64,000 bases of DNA from Voacanga thouarsii (GCA_026120185.1 JANUWF010001184.1:62001-126000); one strand, 5' to 3'; shown: positions 11,009 to 24,168, numbered from the stretch's first letter. The notes: generated by a model from the sequence alone, not told the origin. A program made the numbers and translations.

Positions 11009-12752
11009 AAGTGGGAGTTTGTTAGTGTTATGTTCTAAAGGCAATCACTTGTACATTGTATATGACACATTTTGTTTAAAAAAAAATGTATTATTTATCT
11101 TACAGTTTCTTTTGTTTACTTTAAGTTATAGAACTGTTTGATAAAGTCTCTAGTACAACACTGTGTTAAGGAAATCATGATAGAGATCATGATATGAGAT
11201 TCCTACTACACTGGATGGTGTTGGTACTTAAATAGTCCCTAGTCATAGTATTAATGAGACAGGACATCATTAATGTGTTAAGACTAGCATGTGTTAGACT
11301 TTCTGATTTGATCAGGCGATGATTTTCATAACAGTGAGTATTGAGATACTCAAAGTTAACACATGGATGCTTGTTAATGGAACAAGTTCATTGGATGACC
11401 TAGCTTTGAGATAATCACATGGATAACTATTTAGTGCTAGTGATATAATCTCAGTATAGCAAATGTGCAAGTATCCTTAGACTTGAGATCTCCAAGGTAC
11501 TTTGTTTGCTGAGCCTTGTATATTGATTCCAATTTTCGGCGCTTGATTAAGGGCTGCCTATGGGATGGATATTGGGTACATTATGAGGTAAACGAAAGTA
11601 GTTGAGAGGGTCAATAAAGGATTCACCACTCCTAATAGTAGGTGCGAATATCTCACAGCCACTTGTAGGAATTACTACTCGGAAAGTCCTTATCCAAGGC
11701 AATTGTGTATTGAAAATAGTTCCAATTGATACACTTCTAGAGTAGTAGGTTCCTGGTACAAGTACTATTGTATTCGGCTAGAATTATTTCTAGAGGGAGT
11801 TGGCACTAATTCCGTACTCCAAATCGAATGAGATATTATATGGTGAAAAGAGTTAATTGCACTGAAGTTTGTTATTGAAGGGTTCATGTTAAGCCACTTA
11901 ACTTCCTGGACTGTTGGGTGGTCATGATGTGTTGCTAAGTACCGCTCTTGATCTATGAATATTAGTTTATTAATTGATGAATTAATAAATTAATCCTGAT
12001 TAGAATTAATAGGATTAATTCTAATTAATTATGGATTATTAATCTCAAAGACGCTTGGATTAATTCATATTCCCTACAAATTGACTGGGAAGCCTAATAG
12101 GTCACACACAATGGTGGATTATATACTCAAGATGTTATTTGATAACATAGTGGGGTTAATTGAGAGAAAAAGAAGTTGTTTTGAACAAATTATAATTAGT
12201 TATAATTTGTAGCCCAAGTTGTAATTGTGAGAACTTGATGTTTTCAATTACAATTAGGAAATTCTCGTAGGATTAGAATTCTCAGTTTTGGGAAGGGAAC
12301 TTCGTGTGAAATATAGTAGATATAACACACGAAAACCTTAGCTGATGAGATACGCGAAATCCCCAGCCAAGTCACACGTTTTTCCCTTCTTCTCTCTCCC
12401 TCTTGTTTTGCTTGAAACAAGAGAACCCTAGCCGCCATTATTGTTTCTGCTAGCACAGGAAATTTTGGTGCTTGAGTGTATCCTCTGTGTGGATTACTGT
12501 TAGAGATAATCACACACTGTGATTATAGTGGTTAGACGTTCAACTCACATGGAGGTTGATCACGAGGATTACTGGATCGCACCTCGACTTGAAAAATAAA
12601 AATTTTGTTCTTCGGACGATCACCCAAAGGTAAAAGTTGTTACCTTTACTCACTTTATGTCTTGTTTTCCACACATAGACGGGTTCTGGAAGGGTATCGC
12701 ATTTTATTTTTTCCACTGCACCGTATTTGATACGAGCTTGAGATACCCAACA
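11009..12752 (+). repeat. Polypurine tract and 3' LTR of the plus-strand Angela-like element (copy A)
   Basis: AAGTGGGAGTT (11009-11019) is the polypurine tract; the LTR runs 11020-12752, TGTTAGTGTTATG to ACCCAACA. It matches the 5' LTR at 2035 in length and sequence. Its end abuts minus-strand leader sequence, which gives the insertion site. Confidence 0.88.
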
Positions 12753-13625
12753 GTTCTTACAATATTAATGGAAGTAATTAGGTTTAATATTAATTGAGGG
12801 ATTTGTTCCTTTTAGGGATTTTAACAAATGACATGCATAAAAAATAAATAAATCACAAAATTGATAATCATGGTAATAAAGCTATTACATGGTATGGTTA
12901 TGGACTTTACCCTAAATTAATTTCTTTGAGCCATAAAAAAAATTAATATAATTAATCATATGTATTCATGCATGATATAAGTAAAAGGTTTTACATTCTT
13001 GCCTTGTTTTGATAGGAGTAAAATAATTCAACTCATATCTATGCTTTATAAACTAATTATATAATTTTCTAAAGAGAAAAAACCTCGAGTTATATTCGAA
13101 GGGAGTTAGATGAGAAGAGAATTACACAAAAATTCTAGAGAAGGCAGGACGCGTAGGTCCTATTTCATAAAGATGCAAATTTGTAAAATGTATGAACGAG
13201 ATATAATTGGTTTTAGTCCATAACCATCCCCCATGCCATTAATTATGCTTAAACAAAATAAACATATAATTTTTATTATTTCAAAATTAGTATTTTGGAA
13301 AAATAAAACAAATTCTAAAATCAATATTTTAGAAAAATAAATTAATTTTAAATTTTCAAAACCATTATTTTGAAAAATAAAATTGTTTGTCTCAAAACTA
13401 ATTTTGAGAAAATGCGTTGAGGTCTCGTCTCTCATCAAATGAGATTTTTCCCCTTCAAAACTTTGTTTCAAATTTTTTTTTTAAAATGGCTCGATGTCAC
13501 AAAAATAGAGAAAAACCGGTGCGGCGCCAGCTGCGGTCTGGTTTTTATAGAATTTTTTTTTTTTTCATAAACGATTTCTAGACTTCGCGATATAGCACAA
13601 AGCCGGCGCGGGTAGGGGGCCAGAG
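12753..13625 (-). other. Leader of minus-strand Angela-like unit 1, proximal part (copy A)
   Basis: Continues the leader interrupted at 1982. It contains damaged GC-rich dyad cassettes (~13498-13548 and 13594-13625). It ends directly at the LTR terminus (13626) without a primer site: compared with 52600-53040, roughly 430 bp including the primer site are missing. A unit with this structure could not have been copied in this form. Confidence 0.75.
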
Positions 13626-13964
13626 TGTTGGGGTATCTCAGGCTCGTATCCTATACGACACAGTGGAAAATAAAAGAAAATATCATCTCAGGACCCCTCT
13701 ATGTATGGAAAACAAGACATAATTATAATAAAGGTACCGACTTTTACCTTTGGGTGATCGTCCGAAGAACTAAATTGATCTTCTTCAAGTCGAGGCACGA
13801 TTCAACAATCCTCTTATGCAAACTCCTCGAGAGTTGGACGTCTAACCACTATAATCACAGTGTGTGATTATCTCTAACAGTAATCCACACAGAGGAATAC
13901 TGAAGCACCAAAATTTCATGTGCTAGCAGAAAAAGATGGCGGCTAGGGCTGTTTTATTTTTTAG

Positions 13965-14007
<43 letters not shown>

Positions 14008-14322
14008 AGAAGAAGAAGTAGAAGAAGATGAAGAAGAAGACGACGACGTTCTGTTTTGTGGCTCCTATTTTCGTGTGAATCACCCTTGGATTAGGGTTTC
14101 AGGCATTTCTAATATATGTTCCAAACTCCACTGAAAATTTGAAATTCTAAAACAATTAGAATTTCCTAATTTAAATTAGAAACATCAAGTTCCCACAATT
14201 ACAACTTGGACCACAAATTATAACTAATTATACTTTGTCCACAACAATTTCTCATTCTCACAATTTACCCCACTATGTTATCAAATAACACATAGAGTAT
14301 ATAATTCTCTATAGTGTGTGAC
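13626..14322 (-). repeat. Angela-like LTR, segment 1 of 3 (copy A)
   Basis: On the plus strand it starts TGTTGGGGTATCTCAGG, the complement of the LTR 3' end, and breaks at 14322 after GTGTGTGAC, where the Tat-like element begins. The LTR resumes at 42088 (CTATTAGG after the target duplication), breaks again at 43151 and ends at 47362. The uninterrupted order is visible at 53701-53730. It includes a (GA)n tract at 13971-14004. It is shared by two neighbouring minus-strand units. Confidence 0.83.
13971..14004. repeat. (GA)n microsatellite within the Angela-like LTR
   Basis: About 17 GA units followed by GAA/GAC triplets (to ~14050). The same LTR position carries (GA)n at 24514-24543 and ~27 units at 53384-53438, but only a short CT-rich stretch in the plus-strand LTRs (~3400). 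The frame reading Arg-Glu and poly-Glu through it is microsatellite, not a gene. Confidence 0.9.
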
Positions 14323-15862
14323 TGATGTATCCGAACTTGGGTGTAAAAATCATACAAAAACTAAGCACATTCCTAATCAAGTTTAAATTAAAATGTTCAA
14401 CCCAAATCACGCATACGAGCAAGCGTACTCATCATTAACTAAGCATAGAGTTCAAATGAGTGTCGATCCTCCAGGAACAAGTAGACATTAATCACCTTTC
14501 TTCCATTATTTAACCGACTCGATAAAGCGAAAAACAAATTAAAAAAATAAAATAAAAATAAAAATAAAAGTATATACATGTCAAGGATGGAGAAGTATGT
14601 AACTTAAACCATATGTGTAGACAAACATGATCTTAAAGAACTCAACCATTATCATAACTAATTATTTCTTTGGCATCATGAAGGATTAAGATAGACTCAC
14701 TTCTTTTTCAATCCATGAATTGCTATGTTCTAGGTAACTTAGTATCACATATTCTGTCTTAACCAGTCTTACCCAAAAGATGCATTAAACACAATCATTG
14801 ATTAAAATTTCCATATTCTGGCAAACTTAAAATATGAAACTAACCAATGAATCCATATTCTAGCAAACATCAATTGACCATTAATTATGAGTTCTTAGCA
14901 ATTAACCTCATTTTCAAATAATTTAAAAGACAACAAATATGAAACTAATGAATTGAAACCTCCATCAACCCCTTTTTCAAGTAAGTCAATAGAAAGTAAC
15001 AATCAACCAATCTCGTAATAAGCACAAGTAATTAAATACCAAGGATAACAATAAATTAATCAAAAGATCAAATATCTCTAAATATTATGAATCTCTAAAA
15101 CAATGTTAAATTACAATAAAACAATTAACATATCATTGTTCAAGAAAAATAAAACAAAGTAAAAGAAAGCACTCATAGACAAGTCTCATTCTTCTTTCTT
15201 TGAAGACCTTCTTGCACAACCCTCCTTGAATTGAAGAATTCCTCCTTTGATTGAGAGATTTTCTGTGATGATCAATGAATTCCCCTCATTTTTCCCTTGT
15301 GTTTTTCATCTATTTATAGGCTTAGAAAGTGCCTAAACTCGTAGGTACAGTGTTCTTGGCTGAGTAGAAGTTGAAAAGTTCTAAAACTCCACAGATTACC
15401 AAAAATCGAGTAGAAAAATCACAGCACTGCTTTAGCGTCAGGGCACAGTCAGCGCCGCCTTACCTCTCGGAGCCGGCGCCGGTTGTGTTCTGCTTCTCTA
15501 CTTGTTTGTTGATTTTTCTTTGAATTTTGCACAATGAAGACTAGAATGCAGCTGACGCTGCCTTGACTCTTGGAGCCGGCTCCGATTCCCCTCTGTTCCA
15601 CTCTGTTTTAACAATTTTTCGTTGCTTCGAAGTTCATGCAATCCAGTGCATGGTCGGCGCCGGTTCTAGAGCCGTAGCCGGCGCTGCCTCTCCTCTGTTT
15701 TGCGACGTTTTCATTTCGTTTTAACCTAAAAATCTACAATGGTAGATAAAATACATTTCCAAGGGTAAAATCTCAAATATGAAGGAATATAACAAGTTAT
15801 TGAACAAAATATTTTACAAAAGAACCTCAAATAATTAGGAAAAATATGACTAATTCAGCCCT
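14323..15862 (-). repeat. 3' LTR of the Tat-like element (copy A)
   Basis: Matches the 5' LTR at 40567-42087. On the minus strand a TATA box CTATAAATAG lies at 15310-15319. Three GC-rich dyad cassettes lie at 15440-15493, 15549-15598 and 15651-15701. The final AGCCC (15858-15862) is the target duplication made by the SIRE-like insertion. The last bases of this LTR, CTATCA, are stranded 21.5 kb away at 37388-37393. Confidence 0.85.
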
Positions 15863-17152
15863 ATTTGCCCTAAGGGCTTTCTTTTATGTTTTGATTTATG
15901 ACAAACAGTGATATGAACTAACATGTCAATTTATTGTGATAGGACATGATTGACCTTTGTTCTTCAAAAGTCTTCAGATAAGAATTGTTGGCGACTCCTT
16001 CATCATTGATTTCAAGAATGGAAGATCAAATGGAAAATCAAGTATAAGGAGTTATACATCAAGAAGACTTTTTATGAAGAATATTAGACTAGGAAGTGTT
16101 CATTAAGGTATATTTATTATTTCCGATGTCCTCTTATCTTTTGATTCATTTGACTTTATCTTGAAGCTTGAAAGGAGATGATTTTCAAAGTTTTTAAAAT
16201 TCGCAGAATTTTGGATTCTACTGTTTGAATGCAAAAGGTTCATCCAAAATCCTATAAACCGAGTTGAAAATTGTTTGTCACGGATGTGCCATTTTGAAAT
16301 TAACTTTTGGATGCATCTTCGTCCAAAACCCGAGTCCAATACTCGGATGAGTTTAAATAGAAAAATTTATAGCTGTTTTTTTTATGACCGTTGGCACTCC
16401 ACTTTTTGGCTCTATAAATAGCCTTTAAAGCAAGATTACAAGTAAGATTTTTGAAACATTCATCTTAGAAACACTATTGCTCAATATTTTCAAAAATCTC
16501 CTTTTATCTTAAGCTTCAAAGTGAGATGACTGTGTATCAAAAATAAAAGTATTTTGTAGCTTGTATCCGAGAGAATATCTGCTCAAGTAAGTGAGCTTAT
16601 CTCTATTCTATTGATTTTCATATTCTCTGTTTGTAAGTGCAAGGTTGTGTGGTAAAACCAATAGGGGTGAGACTTGTTGTTTGTAAGTTCAAGGTTGTGG
16701 TGTAAAACCCATAGCGTGAGCCTTGTTGTGTGTATTGTCAAGGTTGGGTGTAAAACCCATAGGGGTGAGCCTTGATGTGTTTGAGAGGTTGTGTAAAACC
16801 TAGTGTGGTGATCCTCTCTTGTATGTGGCTGTTTCATTAAGTGATGTTAATGAAATAGGGTTGAAAATTCTTAAGTGTGAGGCGTAAGGTACTGGACGTA
16901 GATCACTGTTGATCGAACCACTATACATCTCTTGTCTCATTTTATTTCAGTGGTTCATGCATTTTGTTTTTATGATCTTTCACTATCTAAATCTGAATAT
17001 ACATCTACGAGTACTTGGATAGCTTTCTATGCATCTATAAAGTCAGTCCAAGTATCTTGGTGATCATCTTTGTTCAGCATTTTAGACAATCGGAAAAAGT
17101 TATTTTTGCTAGCCAAAAACCTTATTCACCCCCCTCCCTCTAAGGTTTTTCA
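15863..17152 (+). repeat. SIRE-like 5' LTR, copy A
   Basis: Starts TATTTGCCCTAAGGG (terminal TG decayed to TA; copy B keeps TG) and ends GGTTTTTCA. TATA box CTATAAATAG at 16412-16421. A ~50-bp minisatellite at 16631-16810 (AAGGTTGTGGTGTAAAACCC unit) has about three units, one fewer than the other two LTRs, which accounts for its shorter length (1,290 bp against 1,342 and 1,348). Confidence 0.87.
16631..16810 (+). repeat. Minisatellite in the SIRE-like LTR (copy A, ~3 units)
   Basis: Unit ~49-50 bp centred on AAGGTTGTGGTGTAAAACCC and ATAGGGGTGAGCCTTG. Equivalent arrays lie at 27173-27400 and 36805-37025 with four units each. It follows the TATA box by about 220 bp, so it lies in the transcribed R/U5 part. 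Confidence 0.85.
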
Positions 17153-17154
17153 TT

Positions 17155-17165
17155 TGGTATCAGAG
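17155..17165 (+). promoter_or_regulatory. SIRE-like primer-binding site, copy A
   Basis: TGGTATCAGAG begins two bases after the LTR end CA, complementary to initiator Met tRNA. The same site recurs at 27744-27754 in copy B. Confidence 0.88.
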
Positions 17166-17212
17166 ATAGGTCTACATATTCTTGGTTTAATAGCTTTGTA
17201 GAAAAGATCTTA

Positions 17213-18509
17213 ATGGCAAGTTCATCTTCTCTTCCATATGTAGAAGGGTCTTCAACAAATCGTCCACCTTTGTTTAATGGAAGCAACTATACTTTCTAGA
17301 AAGATAGAATAATGATTTATGTGTGTTCTATTAACATCGAGTTATGAAGTTTAATAGAGAATGGTCCTTTTATTCTATCAACGATGATTGATGGCATAAA
17401 CATACCTAAACAGAATAGTGAGTGTATTGTGGAAGATAATGCAAAAATGACTCTAAACTTTCAAGCTATAAAAATTTTGTGTTGTGCTCTAGATGCGACT
17501 TAATACAACTGTGTTAGTGGTTGTGATTCAGCTGATGATATGTGGAGATTGCTAGAAGTCACCCATGAGGGGACTAAATAAGTCAAAGAATCAAAACTAG
17601 GGCTTCTTATTCATGATTATGAATTATTTACTATAAAGCCAAATGAAAGCATCACTGACATGTTCACAAGATTTACCAATATCTCAAATGGTCTGAAAGC
17701 TTACGGAAAGGTTTATTCCCTTGGGGAACAAAACCGAAAAATTCTTGATGCTTTACCAAAAAGTTGGCAACTTAAAACTCTTGTTATAGAAGAATCCAAG
17801 GATTTAAAATCCTTACCTGCTGAAAAGTTAATAGGATCTCTTTTAACTCATGAAATGAAGCTTAAAAGGTTTCGTGAATATGATGATCATGATAAAGGCA
17901 GAAAAGGGATTGCTCTAAAAGCTGCAAGTGAAGATGGAAAAACAAGCTCTTCAGAAAGTAGTGAAGGCATGGAAATGGACAGTGATGACTTAGCAATGAT
18001 AGCAAAGAAATTCAGAAGGATGTTCAAGGGAAACTACAAACGAGGAAGGAAGCTTATAAGAAAGAAAGGACAAACCTCCGGCTTCAAACCTCAATGCTTT
18101 GAATGTAAAAGCATGGATCACTTCATTACAGACTGTCCGGTTGCAAAAGGAAAGGAAGGAAAAGTGTCTAAGAAGAGGAAAGACCTAAAGGTCAAGAAAG
18201 GTAAAGGATTGATAGGAGCTTGGGACTTAAATGAAGAATCTGGAGATGAAGAATCTGAGGAAGAAACTGCCAATATTTGCTTCATGACTTTGGAAAATGA
18301 GGTAAACTTTTCAACATCAGAATGCATGTCTATTTCGCATACATCTATGACTGAAAAGCATGTTGATCCTAATGAATTGTTATGTGATATGTTTCATGAA
18401 TTAAAAAAACTGTCCAAAGAAAATAAAGATTTAAAGTTGAAAGTAAATTGTCTAATGAAAGAAAATAAAGCTGTGTTAAATAACTTCGAGATGTCTCTTG
18501 AAGCTCATT
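17213..18509 (+). pseudogene. SIRE-like gag, copy A, truncated
   Basis: ATG at 17213 (MASSSSLPYVEGSS...) retains the start codon that copy B has lost. Stops follow at ~17297, ~17344, ~17500 and ~17578. An open stretch from 17660 to 18532 covers the capsid region (MFTRFTNISNGLKAYGK), the acidic/serine segment, the first CCHC zinc knuckle (CFECKSMDHFITDC, ~18100) and a lysine-rich coiled-coil-like part. It ends at the duplication junction: after AAGCTCAT (18501-18508) the reading runs into Angela protease sequence, so the last residues of the frame are foreign. Confidence 0.88.
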
Positions 18510-21356
18510 TGTGGATCTCATTTGTGCAATAACTTGAAGGGATTAAAGAGAAGTAGAAGGTTAGATAAAGGCGATATGGACCTATGTACTGCAAAATGAG
18601 CAAAGGTTGTTGCATTTGCTGTGGGAACATACGACCTAAACCTGCCTTCGGGATTAATTCAAGAACTGCAAAACTATTATTATGTGCCAATTTTAATGAA
18701 AAACATTATCTCATTTGCGTGTTTTGAATTTTGTGGATTTCATTTAATATTTAAGAATAAATCTTGTTATTTTTTATTAAATGATATTCACTATGGTTCA
18801 GTAACTTTGGTTAATGGTTTATATGTTATAGACTTGGATAATCTAATTCTCAATATAAACAATTAGAAACCTAAAATGGATAATTCTAACACCTCTTACT
18901 TATGGCATTGTCATTTGGGCCATGTAAACGAAAATTGTATTTCTAAGTTACACAACCTTGGTGACTTAGGCTCATTTGATTATGAATCATATAGCACATG
19001 CTAACCATGTTGACTATGTAAAATGATTAAAACTCCTTTTCCAGGAAAAGGAGAATGGACCAAGGAGTTATTAGAACTTGTACATTCTGATGTTTGTTGC
19101 CCAATGTCAATACAAGCAATAGGAGGTTACAACTATTTGATAACCTTTATCGATGAATTTTCATGATACGGGCATTTGTATTTAATGAAACACAAATCTG
19201 AGACCTTTGAAAGGTTCAAAGGCTTCAAGAATGAAATAGAAAAATAACTTAGCAAAAGTATTAGAATTCTAAGATCTGATCGAGCAGGAGAATACTTTAG
19301 CCAAGAGTTTTTAAGTTATCTTAGAGATAATGGGATATTATCTTAATGGACTCCACCACATACACCTCAATATAACGGTGTATCTGAGAGAAGGAATCGA
19401 ACCCTTCTAGACATGGTACGGACTATTATGGCTTCTGCAGACCTACCAAAATCGTTTTGGGGGCATACACTAGAGAACTTCTATTTATATACTGAATAGA
19501 GTTCTGACAAAATCGGTTGATACTACCCCATTTGAGATTTCTTTGGTAAGAGATCAAAGTTATCTCACTTACGAGTATGGGGTTGTCCTGCCTTTGTTAA
19601 AAGGCCACAGTCAAATAAACTTGATAGTAAGTCTGACAAGTGTTTATTTGTGGGATATCCAAAAGAATCTTTCGGATACTACTTCTATCTACCCTCCGAA
19701 AACAAATTATTTGTTTCAAAGCATGCCGTCTTCTTAGAGGAGGGACACATGCTCAAATGGGACAGTGGGAGTATGATTGAACTTAGTGAAGTTCATGAAC
19801 ATTAAACAAATGAGGATCAACCGTCTTACCCCACATCTATTGAGAGAATAGATGAACCTTCTAATACATAAGAACCTCATAGATCTAGTAGGATACATGT
19901 GGCACCTGAGAGATATGGATTTCTTATTAGGGACCACAATGACGTATTGCTTATAGATGAAGATGAGCCTACTAACAACAAGGATGTTCTGAACAGTTCA
20001 GAATCTGGCAAATGGCTTAAGGCCATGAAGTCAGAGATGGATTCCATGTACGACAACTAAGTATGGACTTTGGTTGATCCACCCAAAGGAATTAAAACTA
20101 CTGCGTGCAAGTGGGTTTTCAAGAAGAAAACGGACATGGATGGTAACTTAGTTACCTATAAAGCATGACTAATGGCGAAAGGTTATCGTCAACAACATGG
20201 TATTGACTTTGGTGAAACATTCTCGCCAATAGCCATGTTGAAATCCATTAGGATACTCCTAGCCATTGCTGCTCATTTTGATTATGAGATTTGCCACATG
20301 GATGTGAAAATAGCCTTTCTAAATGGAAATCTGACTGAGTAAGTGTATATGACACAACCTAAGGGTTTCACATCCAATAATAGCACAAAGGTGTGCAAAT
20401 TGCAAAGGTCCATTTATGGACCTAAGTAGGCTTCTAGGAGTTGGAATATTCATTTTGTTGAAACAATCCAAGAGTTTGGTTTCATTCAAAACATGAATGT
20501 GCCTTATGTATACAAGAAGGTTAGTGGGAGTACAATCGTTTTCTTATTACTTTATGTAGATGATATATTGCTAATAGGAAATGATATACCTATCTTGCAC
20601 ATGGTTAAAGTTTGGTTGTCCAAACAATTCTCCATGAAAGACCATAGAGAAACAACCTATATTCTTGGAATAAGGATCTATAGAGATAGATCCAAAGGGT
20701 TGCTTAGTCTTTCACAGTCTACATACATAGATAAAGTGCTAAAGAGGTTTAGTATGGATCAATCCAAAAACAGATTCTTACTCATGTCGCTTGGTGTAAG
20801 CCTTTCAAAGTCGATGTCTCTCAAGACACAAGTTGAAAGGGATCACATGAGTAAGATTCCATATGCCTTGGCAGTTGGATCTATCATGTATGCTATGATT
20901 TGTACTAGGCTCGATGTATCTTGTGCTCTCATTTTGACGAGTAGATACCAATCTAACCCTAGTGAGGGTCATTGGACGGCTGTAAAAAATATTCTAAAGT
21001 ACTTACGAAGGACTAAGGATATGTTCTTAGTATCTGGAGAAGGTGATTTGAAAATAAACGAGTATACTGATGCCAGTTTTCAATCTGATAGAGATGATTT
21101 CAAATCCCAATCCGGCTACGTGTTTACGTTGTGTGGAGGGGCAATAAGTTGGAAAGGTTCTAAACAAAAGATTATTGCCAACTCTACGACAGAAGCTGAG
21201 TATATAGCTACATCTGAAGCAGCTAAGGAAGTAAAGATAGAGAGAGTTTCCACAAAAGAGAAAATAGCTGACTAGCTTACAAAAGCAGTATCCTAAAAAA
21301 AACATGATTGTCATGTTGAGTCATTTGGTATTAGATACATGAATGATTGGCTCTAG
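18510..21356 (+). pseudogene. Angela-like pol, copy B (5' truncated at the duplication joint)
   Basis: Starts within the protease and runs through integrase (~18890-19500) and RT with YVDD (YVDDILLIGND, ~20553) to RNase H (TTEAEYIATSEAAKEVK, ~21190), stopping at 21356. It shares most stops with copy A, so most decay preceded the duplication. The longest open stretch is 20493-21275. RNase H is uninterrupted here, unlike in copy A. The first half of the protease and gag are missing. Confidence 0.88.
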
Positions 21357-21370
21357 TGCAAGTGGGAGTT

Positions 21371-23297
21371 TGTTAGTGTTGTGTTCTAAAGGCAATCACT
21401 TGTACATTGTATATAACACATTTTGTTTTAAAAAAAATGTATTATTTATCTTACAGTTTCTTTTGTTTACTTTAAGTTATAGAACTGTTCGATAAAGTCT
21501 CTAGTACAACACTGTGTTAAGGAAATCATGATAGAGATCATGATATTAGATTCCTACTACACTGGATGATGTTGGTACTTAAATAGTCCCTAGTCATAGT
21601 ATTAATGAGACATGACATCATTAATGTATTAAGACTAGATGTGTTAGACTTCCTGATTTGATCAGGCGATGATTTTCATAACCGTGAGTATTGAGATACT
21701 CAAAGTTAACACATGGATGCTTGTTAATGGAACAAGTTCATTGGATGACCTAGCTTTGAGATAATCACATGGATAACTATTTAGTGCCAGTGATATAATC
21801 TCAGTATAGCAAATGTGCAAGTATCCTTAGACTTGATGTGTTAGACTTCCTGATTTGATCAGGCGATGATTTTCATAACCGTGAGTATTGAGATACTCAA
21901 AGTTAACACATGGATGCTTGTTAATGGAACAAGTTCATTGGATGACCTAGCTTTGAGATAATCACATGGATAACTATTTAGTGCCAGTGATATAATCTCA
22001 GTATAGCAAATGTGCAAGTATCCTTAGACTTGAGATCTCCAAGGTACTTTATTTGCTGAGCCTTGTACATTGATTCCAATTTTTGGAGCTTGATTAAGGG
22101 CTGCCTATGGGATGGATATTGGGTACATTATGAGGTAAACGAAAGTAGTTGAGAGGGTCAATAAAGGTATCACCACTCCTAATAGTAGGTGCGAATATCT
22201 CACAGCCACTTGTAGGAATTACTACTCGGAAAGTCCTTATCCAAGGCAATTGTGTATTGAAAATAGTTCCAATTGATACTTCTAGAGTAGTAGGTTCCTG
22301 GTACAAGTACTATTGTATTCGGCTAGAATTATTTCTAGAGGGAGTTGGCACTAATTCCGTACTCCAAATCGAATGAGATATTATATGGTGAAAAGAGTTA
22401 ATTGCACTGAAGTTTGTTATTGAAGGGTTCATGTCAAGCCACTTAACTTCCTGGACTGTTGGGTGGTCATGATGTGTTGCTAGGTACTGCTCTTGATCTA
22501 TGAATATTAGTTTATTAATTGATGAATTAATAAACTAATCCTGATTAGAATTAATAGGATTAATTCTAATTAATTATGGATTATTAATCTCAAAGACGTT
22601 TGGATTAATTCATATTCCCTACCAATTGACTGGGAAGCCTAATAGGTCACACACAATGGAGGATTATATACTCAAGATGTTATTTGATAACATAGTGGGG
22701 TTTATTGAGAGAAAGAGAAGTTGTTGTGAACAAATTATAATTAGTTATAATTTGTAGCCCAAGTTGTAATTTGTGAGAACTTGATGTTTTCAATTACAAT
22801 TAGGAAATTCTAAAAGGATTAGAATTCTCAGTTTTGGGAAGGGAACTTCGTGTGAAATATAGTAGATATAACACACGAAAACCTTAGCTGATGAGATACG
22901 CGAAATCCCCAGCCAAGTCACACGTTTTTCCCTTCTTCTCTCTCCCTCTCGTTTTGCTTGAAACAAGAGAACCCTAGCCGCCATTATTGTTTCTGCTAGC
23001 ACAGGAAATTTTGGTGCTTGAGTGTATCCTCTGTGTGGATTACTATTAGAGATAATCACACACTGTGATTATAGTGGTTAGACGTTCAACTCACGTGGAG
23101 GTTGATCACGAGGATTACTGGATCGCACCTCGACTTGAAAAATAAAATTTTTGTTCTTCGGACGATTACCCAAAAGGTAAAAGTTGTTACCTTTACTCAC
23201 TTTATGTCTTGTTTAACACACATAGACGGGTTCTGGAAGGGTATCTCGTTTTATTTTTCACTGCGCCGTATATTATACGAGCTTGAGATACCCAACA
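21371..23297 (+). repeat. Angela-like 3' LTR, copy B, with internal 197-bp duplication
   Basis: TGTTAGTGTTGTG to ACCCAACA, 1,927 bp; subtracting 197 bp gives the family length of ~1,730 bp. Otherwise near-identical to 11020-12752. The polypurine tract AAGTGGGAGTT precedes it. Confidence 0.88.
21638..22031 (+). repeat. 197-bp direct tandem duplication
   Basis: 21638-21834 and 21835-22031 are near-perfect consecutive copies (GATGTGTTAGACTTCCTG ... CCTTAGACTT). The equivalent region of the other LTRs (~11290-11485, ~2300-2500) has one copy. It arose in copy B only. Confidence 0.92.
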
Positions 23298-24168
23298 GTT
23301 CTTACAATATTAATGGAAGGAATTAGGTTTAATATTAATTGAGGGATTTGTTCCTTTTAGTGATTTTAACAAATGACATGCATAAAAATAAATAAATCAC
23401 AAAATTGATAATCATGGTAATAAAGCTATTACATGGTATGGTTATGGACTTTACCCTAAATTAATTTCTTTGAGCCATAAAAAAAATTAATATAATTAAT
23501 CATATGTATTCATGCATGATATAAGTAAAAGGTTTTACATTCTTGCCTTGTTTTGATAGGAGTAAAATAATTCAACTCATATCTATGCTTTATAAACTAA
23601 TTATATAATTTTCTAAAGAGAAAAAACCTCGAGTTATATTCGAAGGGAGTTAGATGAGAAGAGAATTACACAAAAATTCTAGAGAAGGCAGGACGCGTAG
23701 GTCCTATTTCATAAAGATGCAAATTTGTAAAATGTATGAACAGATATAATTGGTTTTAGTCCATAACCATCCCCCATGCCATTAATTATGCTTAAACAAA
23801 ATAAACATATAATTTTTATTATTTCAAAATTAGTATTTTGGAAAAATAAAACAAATTCTAAAATCAATATTTTAGAAAAATAAATTAATTTTAAATTTTC
23901 AAAACCATTATTTTGAAAAATAAAATTGTTTGTCTCAAAACTAATTTTGAGAAAATGCGTTGAGGTCTCGTCTCTCATCAAATGAGATTTTTCCCCTTCA
24001 AAACTTTGTTTCAAATTTTTTTTTTAAAATGGCTCGATGTCACAAAAATAGAGAAAAACCGGTGCCGGCGCCAGCTACGGTCTGGTTTTTATAGAATTTT
24101 TTTTTTTCATAAACGATTTCTAGACTTCGCGATATAGCACAAAGCCGGCGCCGGGTAGGGGGCCAGAG
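23298..24168 (-). other. Leader of minus-strand Angela-like unit, proximal part (copy B)
   Basis: Duplicate of 12753-13625, including the same missing primer site and a slightly better preserved GC-rich cassette (~24058-24080 and ~24142-24160). No coding potential. Confidence 0.8.

Larger units (their letters stand above)
2035..12752 (+). mobile_element. Angela/Tork-like Copia LTR retrotransposon, full length but dead
   Basis: Two matching LTRs (2035-3766 and 11020-12752, 1,732 and 1,733 bp), both starting TGTTAG and ending CCCAACA, flank a Met-tRNA-type primer site (3768-3780), a long leader, gag, pol in Copia order (protease, integrase, RT, RNase H) and a short polypurine tract before the 3' LTR. 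It is inserted in the leader of a minus-strand relative, with candidate 5-bp duplication GTTCT (1978-1982 / 12753-12757). Pol carries a later solo LTR (8928-10619). Everything from 6474 rightwards is duplicated at 18510 onward. Stops and shifts throughout mean it cannot move on its own. The exact Copia sublineage is a motif-based judgement. Confidence 0.88.
6474..18509 (+). repeat. Large tandem duplication, copy A
   Basis: Runs from inside the Angela protease region (TGTGGATCTCATTTGTG, 6474) to inside SIRE gag (18509). It is collinear with 18510-29097 through Angela pol, 3' LTR, minus leader, minus LTR segment, Tat LTR, SIRE LTR and SIRE gag. Length 12,036 bp, of which 1,697 bp is the solo LTR plus its duplicated target; about 10.34 kb without it. 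Because the unit joins two unrelated elements in the same order twice, this is a genomic duplication and not two insertions. Confidence 0.92.
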
